64,000 nt of DNA from Adineta vaga (lineage: Eukaryota > Rotifera), in contig CP075493.1 in NCBI GenBank assembly GCA_021613535.1, positions 12,958,001 to 13,022,000 of the forward strand. The letters are read 5' to 3'. The notes beneath the pieces are model-generated. The model did no database searches. It saw only the letters and a program-made list of their open reading frames with translations, and was not told where the DNA came from. A program made the translations under genes and the position numbers. Positions 55,240 to 64,000 of the stretch are shown here, one piece after another; within the stretch, counting starts at the first letter, position 1; every line of letters starts with the position of its first letter.

Positions 55240-56319
55240 ATGGACAATAGCACAACGAGCGATACAACTAGCAGTCTTGTACGTATACTTAACAGTATTT
55301 CTATTTATGTAATGATTTGCGTTGGAATCTTTATTTTAATCGCTGGAAATATTGGATGTATTGGAAATATACTCGTATTTCGATCAGAAACATATCGTCG
55401 ACAAGCTTGTTTTATTTATTTATTTTTCGAAACAATTGCTAGTTTATTTATTCTTGATTGTATTCTTCTAACACGCATATTAGAAAGTGGTTTTCAAATA
55501 TCTTTAATGGATGCATCGGATGTATTTTGTAAAATTCGAGAATTTATTTCATTATTTATGTATCAGAATGAAAATACATTGTTTTTATTTGCAACCCTTG
55601 ACAGAATCTTGTCAGCACAACGTTCAGTCAGTAAGTATACCAATATCTGTTCTCACTTAAATTTTAAGTAGAATAATTAATCAATGATCGTTTTATTAGG
55701 ATTAAGACAATGGAGTAATCGAATTTCTTTTGCTTATAAAATAATCATAGTAAATGCTCTTGTCTGGATAGTGGTGACCAGTCATCGATTAATTTATTAT
55801 ACTAATGCCAATGGAATTTGTTGGTCTCAAGAAGGGATCTATATGGCTTTTGATACCTATTTGGATGTATCTCTTTCGGCGATAGGCTCACCTCTACTTG
55901 TCATCATACTTGCCACTCTACTTTGGCATACTGTTCGAAGTATAATCAGACGGCGTGCAAATCAAAATGGTCAAGTACAAAATCAACAGATCGATTTACA
56001 ATTAACCATCATGTTATTTCTACAATCAATTCTTGCTATTATTAATTATGTTCCATTTGGTGTTTATATTCTCTATTATATGTTTACTGATGGATGGATT
56101 AAATCACCTTTACGCATAGCTTGGGAACGATTAATCATTGGTTTTATTCGATTATCTTCATATTTATTTGCTGCTGGAACTTTTTATATATCCATGATTT
56201 CAAATCATAGTTTTCGAAAACAATTATTGAATTTTTTTGGAATAGGAAGAGCAACAATTCATCCTGTACTGACTACAAATACCGGCAACCATTTAACTAC
56301 ACGTACTTTTAATTCATAA
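55240..56319 (+). CDS. Orphan 7TM receptor, bdelloid-type
   Basis: Two exons, 55240-55630 and 55700-56319, 336 residues. The N-terminus has two N-glycosylation sites (NSTTSDTTSS). Seven hydrophobic segments are visible, TM1 with GNIGCIGNILVF and the third ending in TLDRILSAQRSV, where DR replaces the full DRY. A disulphide Cys precedes TM3 (DVFCKIREF), with a partner in GICWSQEG. TM6 follows a basic loop (SIIRRRANQNGQVQ) and the C-tail is short. The class A fold is likely, but no ligand class is recognisable. The intron splits the second intracellular loop directly after the DR motif. Confidence 0.7.
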
Positions 56320-56431
56320 TTCATAATAGATGACACTGTAACATTTTATCTCCACGCATATACAATTGGTTGCTTTTTTCCTCTTCTTACATACACTCAC
56401 TTTCACAATCAATCGCAATAAATTTACTTGT

Positions 56432-57097
56432 ATGGCTAATCTACTTCGAACTAACGATGATACGTGTAATGAAGAAAAAGATTTTCATACTCTCTATCAA
56501 CTTCTTGTCGATTGGTATGGTACAACTAATCTTAATCGATCACTCTCTTCTACTCAATTAACCGAACAATGGACTACATTATGGTTTGCAAAACGTGAAC
56601 AGCAAAAATTAGCCGATCAAAAACTAATGAAATATCAATCTGCAATTGAAGATTTTCTTCATTTTCAACCGACAAAGCAAAAAGAAAAGATCGCAATGAT
56701 TATTCTTTACGATCAAATAACTCGAAATATCTTTCGAGGAACAGCAAATGCTTACAAATATGATGAGAAAGCTCGACACATTGCTTTATCATTGATCGAA
56801 ACTATGACTCTCTCTGACCTTCCCATTCAATTTCTGCTCACTATTCTCATCTGTTTAATTCATTCGGAACATATTGAACATGTCGAATTGGTTAGAAATA
56901 TCATTGAAAAACATATCGCGACAAACACATCGATTGATTCCAATCTTCTTCGATCATTAAATGGGATCGTCAAAAATCATCATGATCGTTTACTATTATT
57001 CGGACGAATTCCCGAAAGAAATCGTTTTATTAATCGAGAATCAACTCCAGCAGAAATCTCCTATATGCAAGCTGTACATACAGGAGACATATCGTAA
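56432..57097 (+). CDS. DUF924-family protein, intronless
   Basis: 221 residues from ATG 56432 (22 codons of open frame precede it without typical coding character). It matches the bacterial DUF924 family: QLLVDWYGT at the start, a middle block AMIILYDQITRNIFRGTANA with the conserved DQ-x-x-RN-x-x-RGT core, CLIHSEHIEHVELV (conserved HSE), and LLLFGRIPERNRFINRESTP near the C-terminus (FGR-x-P-x-RN). The fold is TPR-like and all-helical; biochemical function is unknown to me. No intron and mostly bacterial relatives suggest horizontal acquisition. It starts 112 bp after the stop of the upstream receptor gene. AATAAA at 57134-57139. Confidence 0.8.
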   Translation: MANLLRTNDDTCNEEKDFHTLYQLLVDWYGTTNLNRSLSSTQLTEQWTTLWFAKREQQKLADQKLMKYQSAIEDFLHFQPTKQKEKIAMIILYDQITRNIFRGTANAYKYDEKARHIALSLIETMTLSDLPIQFLLTILICLIHSEHIEHVELVRNIIEKHIATNTSIDSNLLRSLNGIVKNHHDRLLLFGRIPERNRFINRESTPAEISYMQAVHTGDIS

Positions 57098-57472
57098 TCG
57101 AAACTGTTTGTTTCTAATACGATCGTAAGATCAAATAAATAAAACAAATTTCTACGACACACTTTCTCACTGCGAATGAAACAGAATTACAATCAGATCA
57201 AAAGATTATTCATCTTATTTCTATATACTTTCGATATTGAAAAGAATATTCAAATGTGTGTAAATATTCAGTTTATAATATATATGTACTTACCGGGAGA
57301 TTTCATCGATGTCGTATAAGAAAATATTGGATTAATGTTGCTCTATAGTTGCACAAGAAAAATATTTCTATTACTAATTCGAATTCTTTCACTTCACTGA
57401 TTTATAGATATATAAATATTAGGGCAATTCATAAAGAAAAGAAGAAAAAACAAACTACACCATTCACCAAAT
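57098..57472. other. Intergenic, DUF924 to DEG/ENaC gene
   Basis: Contains AATAAA at 57134-57139. Otherwise AT-rich with no supported feature. Confidence 0.4.
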
Positions 57473-59107
57473 ATGACAGATTCAGCCATTAAACATATAA
57501 CTACTATTTTTCCTGTTGATGCTGAAGCGTTAAAGCCAAATATTCAACCTTCTCGACGTCGTTCCATCATCCGAGAGTTCAGTCTCAACACTACTGCTCA
57601 TGGTATTCCTGGTATTGCACGAAGTAAAAGTATACCAAATCGCATCTTTTGGACTATTTCAACGTTAGTTTTTACTGGTATTCTTCTCTACTTCGTTATT
57701 GAATCAGTTAAAGGCTATTTCAGTTATCCCTCACAGACATTAATCAGTTCTTCTCAAGAATGGCCACTAGTGTTTCCAGCAGTAACTATCTGTAATTATT
57801 CTCCACTTCGTTTCGATCTTTTTATGAAACCATTTCTTAATTATACTAATTCATTGAATTTAACCAATTCAAATGATACAATTCGAATCACTCGTATACA
57901 AGCGTCATATATTCGTGATTTTTTTCAATATAAACTTAATCGAGGTGAATCATTAAATGAGTATTTCTTTTCTCTCAGTTCAATGCTCATTAGTTGTTTC
58001 TACAATGAATTAAAATGTTCCAAAGATGATTTTACACCATTTGTGTCATATCTCTACGGTCTTTGTTATACATTCAATGCGAAAAATAAAAAAATTAGAA
58101 ATGGAAGCTTATTTTTTAATTCTGATAATGGAGCGCTAGGTTTATTAAGTTTACAACTCTATACTCACAGTCATCAATATGTACCTTATCTCTCAGATGG
58201 TGCGTCAATAATATTTTCCACCTATATATCGAAAATGATTAGTTTTTACTTTTAATAGCGAGTGGTATTGTTGGTATGATTCATGATAATGCAGAAATAC
58301 CGTTGGCTTTTCAGAAGGAAAATGTTTTTGCACCTGGAAAAAAACATCGACTGAATTTCAGCAAAAGAAAGAATATGTTTCTTGGTCCACCATATACACA
58401 ATGTCGTCGTGATATTCCACCAATGTTACAATCAACATACCGTCTGGTTGGTGATACAGACTATGTTTATTCCGAGTTTCAGTACTTTTATGTCTGTCTA
58501 CAAACATATACGTGAGTATTCTGATCAGTCTCGTTTGTCATTTATTGCTTTTTCTTATAGATATGTTACATGTGGTTGTCTCAATCCAGACTTTTGGTCT
58601 ATCAAATATGTTGTCTTGAATAATAGTACTGAACCAATTACTACGGTGCCTCTGTGCAATCTAACTGATTCATGTTATAAAACAGCCATCGATCGATTTC
58701 AGTTGGATGAAGAACTTTATGATACTTATTGTCCGGGTCAAACGCCTATATGTTCGTCAACGAAGTTTGATACAAGAGTTTCTTTACTTTCAGCACCATC
58801 TCCGTGGATGATGGATTACATCGAAGAATTTGTAAACTCTTCGAATGTACCATTACCAAAGAATTGGGAAGAAACATGGCGAACAGAAATTCAGAATAGT
58901 TATGTTGCTATTGATGTGGCTTGTGAAGCAATCATAGTCGAGAGTACCGAACAATCAGCATCTCTTACTTTTGTAGATCTAATATCTAATATCGGTGGAC
59001 ATACAGGTCTGTGGATTGGCATCAGTTTTTTATCCTTGATGGAACTTATTGAAATGTTTTATCGTCTTCTTCGATATCATGGCTATTTATTACGACGAAG
59101 AATGTAA
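57473..59107 (+). CDS. DEG/ENaC (amiloride-sensitive type) sodium channel subunit
   Basis: Three exons: 57473-58199, 58259-58511, 58561-59107; 508 residues. N-terminal cytosolic region, then TM1 (IFWTISTLVFTGILLYFVIE), then the post-TM1 motif WPLVFPAVTICNYSPLRFD that defines the family. The ectodomain has many cysteines, including the late block YVTCGCLNPDFW and SLTFVDLISNIGG. TM2 reads HTGLWIGISFLSLMELIEMF with the G-x-S selectivity filter (GIS). The final tail is short. It would form homo- or heterotrimeric, sodium-selective channels gated by peptides, acid or mechanical force; which stimulus cannot be told. Two introns, both phase-consistent. Confidence 0.88.
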
Positions 59108-59279
59108 GGCGAATATAATGTACACTTGTAACTAACTCATATTCATTACAAAATGAAAATGAAAAAGAACATTTTCACCGACATTTTTCTATATATTTCA
59201 CTCCTCCTCACACTCGCAGAGAATATCAATGGTGAATTATGTATTCTGTTCTTTAATTATCTCTGGATTGATTTGACGT

Positions 59280-59992
59280 TTTTGAAATCGACATAAGTTA
59301 ACAATGTGATTACTGTTAAACAACGAGTAATAATGACTAGTCCACTACAAAGAGAAATGAGAGACATTGTAGCTTCAATTGTACTATCAATACAATCTTG
59401 ATAATAAAAACACTGAAGTGTCAATTGCATTATTGTTCATTTTAAAGTTTTGGGGAATAAAAGTTGTGAATTAATGAAGTTACCAGTAAGTAAATGAGAC
59501 AGAGCATCAATTATTGCTTCGTTTGATGAACAACAAAGCGAAGCGAGAAGAAAAAACTAACCAGCAATAGATATACTCGATAAAGATATCAAGAATAGTC
59601 GTCATAATCAATAATAAACTATTTTGTCCCATATATTCGAATGAACATGTTTGAGGAGCACACGTTTTGTAATGGAACAGAAAAGAAATATTGTATGATC
59701 ATGAATCGAGCATCATTTGATTAATAATCCTTCTAATATCTTCATTGGGTAAATTGTGATTAGCATTCCAAGGAGGTGATTGAAATAACTGATTGTAAAA
59801 ACATTCAAAAGTTGATTTTAGCAAGGCTTCAACTGAATTACAATCGATAAAAAAGTTCGGAATAATGAAATTCCATTCACTGGTATGTGCCGTTAATAGA
59901 TTAGGATATTGCTTAGAGCCGTATATCCTATACATGATGGAGATGGTACACAAGAATAAAAGAAAAACTTTTATTATGAGAACTTCACTCAC
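59280..59992 (-). pseudogene. Decayed fragment of the two-TM Cys-rich unit family
   Basis: On the minus strand, pieces of one unit occur in order but in different frames: an N-terminal TM-like segment with a SLL-type block (DCNSVEALLKSTFECFYNQ, about 59800-59870), then INQMMLDS and a stop. After a shift comes CAPQTCSFEYMGQNSLLL (about 59600-59660), and further on LQCFYYQDCID with ISLCSGLVIITRCLTV (about 59300-59440). At least two frameshifts and a stop. It is not expressed as such, and shows that the family turns over quickly here. Confidence 0.6.
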
Positions 59993-60704
59993 ATGTATGT
60001 CAATATAATTTTATTGAAGAGTTATCTCACCTCGATTTCAATAGATAATTCTAACTGTATTTCTTTTGATATATTTAATTTAAATTTATTGAAACAAAAT
60101 GTGATGTTCCATCATTCTATGAAAACCTCTTGAGACTATGTGTATATCTATTCTTTGATATTTATACCTATATTCTATAGCCGAAAGAAAATGACAAGAA
60201 CAGAAAAAATAATTATCTATCAAAACTGATTATACATTTCAAGTTTCTTTTCTCTTCTCAAGTGTTGCAAAGCAGCACATCTCATTACAGAAACTGTAGA
60301 TCTATAATGAAATCTTATTAAATTTTAATTATTTCTTTTTCTTTCTTCCGGTACATTAGCATTATACATCTTCATTCTTTTTCTTTTCTTCAGATAATGT
60401 AAAAGACAAAAATAAAAAAATTGGACTTTGTAACATACTTAATTTCTTCTTCATTACTAAAATACTTGAGCACAATTAAGCCTATGTATAGAATTTTGAT
60501 GAACATGTATGATTACAATTTTCTAACTCGATGGTTTTGTTCTACAGTTTATAGAATTATATTTCTTAATGAGATTCTAAGCCTATCTATGAATATGTTT
60601 TTTTTCTGTTCTGTTCTTCACGTATGAAACAGTTTGTATATAAAAGCAAGAAAATAATGTTCATTATTTCATCAAGAAACGTACGTTCTATAACATCAAC
60701 AAAG
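59993..60704. other. Intergenic before the 7TM gene at 60.7 kb
   Basis: AT-rich. The 68-codon frame at 60421-60627 has no features. It contains the 5' region of the next gene. Confidence 0.4.
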
Positions 60705-61724
60705 ATGAACTTTACTTCATTAGTAAATTCAACACAAAGTGATTCTGAAGAAACTTCAGAAAATCTTTTCATCAAACGAATTAAATTTGTTTTATTTATT
60801 TCATTTCAAATACCATCGATTTTGTGTCATTTATTTTTGATTTACCATCTTCTCACGAATCGAACTTTACGAGAAACTCTTCGAAATCATATTATTTTAT
60901 GTTTACTTATCATTAATTTCTGTTTAATTACTTTTGATTTATCAATTACATTGGATTTTCTCTATTATGGTTATATTCGAGAAAATACATGGAAAACTTG
61001 TCAAACATGGAATTTTCTCGATTCTTTTCTATCAAATTTATGTTCTTTCTTCATGATGTGGGCATCATTGGAACGTCATATACTTATATTTCATTCTCGT
61101 CAACTTCATAATACTCAATTTAAACGTTTACTTTTTCATTATTGTCCTTTAATTATCATTCTAATCTATACTCTTGTATTTTATATCATTGCCGTATTTT
61201 TTCATCCGACATGTTCGAATGAAACACATTTTCATACGGATGTCATGTTCTGTGGTAAAGCATGTTATGTTCATAACGATATAATTCTTTCAGCATTTGA
61301 TTTGATTGTTCATAAGATTTTATCATCATTTCTCATTTTTTTCTTTAGTTTTACTTTATTAATTCGGGTTATAATGAAAGTAATTGAAGGACATCATCCG
61401 ATTCGGTGGCATCGACGAAAAAAGATGATTATTCAATTTCTATTAGTTTCATTCATGTATTTTATCGGTACGTTACCATCAAGTTTTAGTGAACTTTTGC
61501 ATATATTAAGTAATCATCCACATGATGGACATGAAACTGAAGTACAAGAAGATGTATTTCTTTATTTATTTTATCTTACATCATTAATCTTACCTTTTCT
61601 TTGTTTACTAACTGTACCTGAAATTCTGACTAAATTAAGTGTTTTATTTCATTTTACAAGACCGAATGATATGAGAATTCAACCAATCAATGCTCGTCAA
61701 AATCGACTTCCAATTATTCAATAG
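60705..61724 (+). CDS. Orphan 7TM receptor, intronless
   Basis: 339 residues from ATG 60705; the frame is open back to 60624, but the start MNFTSLVNSTQSDSEE gives a normal glycosylated N-terminus. Seven hydrophobic segments follow (FVLFISFQIPSILCHLFLIY, HIILCLLIINFCLITFDLSI, FMMWASLERHILIFH, and so on). The third ends in ERH, a DRY-like motif. The disulphide pair is CQTWNF before TM3 and CSNETHFH in the second loop. TM7 is LFYLTSLILPFLCLLTVPEI. The family resembles a large group of lineage-specific bdelloid receptors; no ligand is inferable. Confidence 0.7.
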   Translation: MNFTSLVNSTQSDSEETSENLFIKRIKFVLFISFQIPSILCHLFLIYHLLTNRTLRETLRNHIILCLLIINFCLITFDLSITLDFLYYGYIRENTWKTCQTWNFLDSFLSNLCSFFMMWASLERHILIFHSRQLHNTQFKRLLFHYCPLIIILIYTLVFYIIAVFFHPTCSNETHFHTDVMFCGKACYVHNDIILSAFDLIVHKILSSFLIFFFSFTLLIRVIMKVIEGHHPIRWHRRKKMIIQFLLVSFMYFIGTLPSSFSELLHILSNHPHDGHETEVQEDVFLYLFYLTSLILPFLCLLTVPEILTKLSVLFHFTRPNDMRIQPINARQNRLPIIQ

Positions 61725-63015
61725 TTTTCCGTATATTTGTTGTCTGAATTCACTTTCAATGTTTATAATTAATAAAAATATTTTACGAACCAATTACGCA
61801 GTATTAAATTCAAATTCATGCATTGATAAATAACTGATCAATAATATTCGAACATGATGAGATATAATGACAAGAATAAATCACGTCGTGCAGTAATTTG
61901 CTGAATAAGTCTGATTGTATGAATTAAACTATGATTTCCCTCTCGCACTTTTCTTAATGTATAATAATAGCATCCGCAGTTGTTGCATATAATGGAATAT
62001 GCATAAGCTAATATACCATTGAGACAAATACTTTTCAAATTTGTATATAATCAATTTGATAAAGATAATCATTCTGTAAATAAATAAATAGAATCACTAA
62101 GTAAAAGACCAGGAATTATGATGAGAAATTAAAGAAGCATAAACGATAGAATTTATTGTATTTCATTTCTATGTAATCTACTCTGATGAAAGCGTAATTT
62201 TAATCACCATCCAATAAGTTATATAAAATTCAAGATTCTTTAATTGAGAAAGATTGCTTTTTAAAATTTACTTTGAACTAACATTTTTCTTCACTATCAA
62301 TGATTACAAGATGCTTCAATTTGGATAGTTTTATGAAAATTTATGCAATCGACATTCATTGAGTAAAATTTTTACGCGAAGAATATCGTTCGATAAAATC
62401 TTTCATTCGTCCTGGAATATCATTATCATTAACAAGTTGTAATGATTTTTATTGTTGTGTATTCTATTCTTGAAATAATTGTTTAATTAACACCTGTAAT
62501 AATATCTTTCTTTCTACAGTAGTAAAGTTACTATCAACGATACTATAGTTTGTTCACATTAGAATTACAATATAAAAATTCTCAGTATTCGATTCATCCA
62601 TATCAATAAAACGGTATAAACTTATATATATAATTATTCAGTGAATATCGATATAATCATGGCCAGTATTTAGAACTAACGGTTCGATTTTTATTATCGG
62701 AAAATAGTATCAAAATAGATATCAATTATTTTCTTATTATATTTTTCCAACAAATACAATATGCCGTTGAGGACATACATTTGAAGATAATATTAATATA
62801 CAAATATATTTTCATTGCTCTTTTCTTGAAAGTATTTCCTTCAAAATGAGTACCTTTTATACTTTAAATGATATACTTTTTTCTTGCTCGCATGTTCGAT
62901 CGACAGCTCGATATAACAAATAATTTCAGAAATAAAATGATGCAGTTTTATTCATTTAAGTTCAATAAAATCAGTATTTTTTCAATGAAAAATTGTCCAT
63001 AAAAACGAATCAATA
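61725..63015. other. Intergenic with a possible 7TM relic
   Basis: A minus-strand frame at 61838-62038 (GILAYAYSIICNNCG, then LIHTIRLIQQITARRDLFLS) resembles the TM5/loop-3 region of bdelloid 7TM genes. It ends after about 65 codons. The rest is AT-rich and I recognise nothing in it. Confidence 0.35.
61838..62038 (-). pseudogene. Possible 7TM receptor fragment
   Basis: A hydrophobic stretch, a basic loop with RLIQQITARRDL, then a second hydrophobic stretch (LSLYLIMFEYY). Too short to be a receptor. Weak similarity by eye only. Confidence 0.25.
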
Positions 63016-63929
63016 TCATTCAACGTCTATGTCAAATTTTTGTACTCGTCTATTGCCTTTGTCGAGAACATAAAGACTACCTATTCGATCGAAATAGATA
63101 CTCCAAGGATTTGCTAACTGATTTGATTGATTACCTTTTCCATTACCACCAACAACAACAGTACCTTCTGGTGCATCTTTCAACCAACGCATCACATGAT
63201 GATCGGATGATTCACATACATATATAGAACCCAAATGATCCACAAAAATTCCCGAAGGGATGCGTACAAATTTCGGATTTTTTTGTGATTCGTTATGTCG
63301 ATTAGCAACAGAAATACTTTTTTTGGCATCTTTTATCCATTTCATCACATTTTGATTTGAAGGATAGGATACATAGATCGATTGATCTGAGTCGACAAAA
63401 ACACTTCCAGGACCATGATTTAAAGAGATACCAGTTCCTTCTTTAATTACACCTGTCACTTCTACTCCATTGATTTCTCCTTCTCTCCAACGTCTTATCG
63501 CATTCGTCTGTGAGTCACTCACATAGAGATCACCATTTTCATTTATTGTTAAACAAGTACAACTGATATTGGGGATGATTACTTGTGGATGTTTATTTTG
63601 ATCACGAAACCATCGTACGACTCGTTTATTTCCCCTATCACAGATGGTAAGAGCGTTGTTCTTTTTATCGATAACTACACCTGTCGGACGCGTCAATTGA
63701 TCCGTTCGATTATCCATTCCATTTTTACCAGCTACAACTGTGCCATTACTTGCACCTTGTTTCCATTCGATAACACGATCATTATTCATGTCAGCAATAT
63801 ACATTGTTTGATTATCATCATCATCAATATATAAACCAAAAGGATTATCGAATTGATCCAATTGATTTCCTTTTCCATTTCCTCCAGCAATAGTTATTCC
63901 ATTTTGTTTCCATTTAGTTTTGCTATTAA
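63016..63929 (-). CDS. NHL-repeat protein, 3' exon (continues past window)
   Basis: Last exon on the minus strand, ending at a stop at 63016; an acceptor tttag at 63931-63930 (or a second one about 30 bp further upstream) begins it. About 300 residues form a six-bladed NHL beta-propeller. Blades repeat NxxxGLYIDDDDNQTMYIADM, N-x-R-V-I-x-W and GTVVAG-x-N-G-x-G-N-x-x-x-Q-L; for example GVVIDKKNNALTICDRGN with KRVVRW, and SIYFDRIGSLYVLDKGNRRV. NHL propellers bind proteins, RNA or peptides; this type, without RING or B-box visible, is an abundant bdelloid secreted or membrane form. The N-terminus is outside the window, so whether it has a TM or signal is unknown. Confidence 0.75.
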
Positions 63930-64000
63930 CTAAAATAAAAGTAATTTGCTTTTCGGAAAACTAAAAACAAAATTTGTCAATTACGTAAGACTTTTGAATC

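Overview
This window looks like nuclear DNA of a bdelloid rotifer. It is AT-rich, gene-dense and eukaryotic, and most introns are 45-65 bp with GTAAGT-type donors and T-rich AG acceptors. The gene content is a typical bdelloid mix: F-box/LRR proteins, FG-GAP/VCBS surface proteins, kinesin-light-chain-type TPR proteins (one fused to an ADP-ribosyltransferase, one to a death-effector-like domain), many 7TM receptors, an NHL protein, a DEG/ENaC channel, and several bacterial- or fungal-looking genes. The assignment rests on remembered families, not on a search. There are no rRNA or tRNA genes and no CRISPR array that I can support.

Layout. 0.7-2.5 kb: F-box gene with a homopolymer frameshift. 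2.6-3.3 kb: small double-LOTUS (OST-HTH) gene, minus strand. 3.6-5.8 kb: tandem pair of secreted LRR genes. 6.2-14.3 kb: two intronless genes, a DUF3825-like protein and a 2,189-residue SIR2-NACHT protein. This is the strongest candidate for an unusual system: a eukaryotic gene with the architecture of bacterial SIR2-STAND immune proteins. 14.9-15.4 kb: a broken membrane/coiled-coil gene ending at a G/T-rich foldback element. 15.5-22.2 kb (minus): an FG-GAP surface protein and, 33 bp upstream of its ATG, a nine-exon gene encoding three tandem two-TM units. 23.5-29.8 kb: aldo-keto reductase, F-box and LDLa relics around another foldback element, a claudin-like gene and a peptide transporter.

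31-39.4 kb: a second FG-GAP protein (minus), a second three-unit two-TM gene (plus) and a GH27 glycosidase. 39.8-43.1 kb: a secreted protein with a C-terminal phage-tail-collar domain, interrupted by a 1,100-bp non-autonomous DNA transposon. That element has an 8-bp target-site duplication and nine ~15-bp repeats in inverted orientation at each end. 43.4-48.7 kb: DED-TM-TPR gene and ART-TPR gene, the latter with one in-frame stop. 50.3-51.6 kb: aminergic-like GPCR (minus). 52.9-54.0 kb: secreted PAN plus jelly-roll protein. 55.2-61.7 kb: two more 7TM genes, a DUF924 gene, a DEG/ENaC channel and a decayed two-TM-unit fragment. 63.0-63.9 kb: NHL-repeat gene running off the right edge.

Common themes are cell-surface recognition (FG-GAP, LRR, PAN/jelly-roll, NHL, two-TM concatemers, GPCRs), possible innate immunity (SIR2-NACHT, DED-TPR, ART-TPR) and probable horizontal acquisitions (DUF3825, SIR2-NACHT, AKR, PTR2-like transporter, GH27, tail-collar domain, DUF924). 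Four short G/T-rich foldback elements lie between 15.3 and 25.0 kb; two sit exactly where a gene fragment breaks off. Exon joins were worked out by hand from splice consensus and reading phase. Every complete multi-exon gene below sums to a whole number of codons, except where a frameshift is stated.
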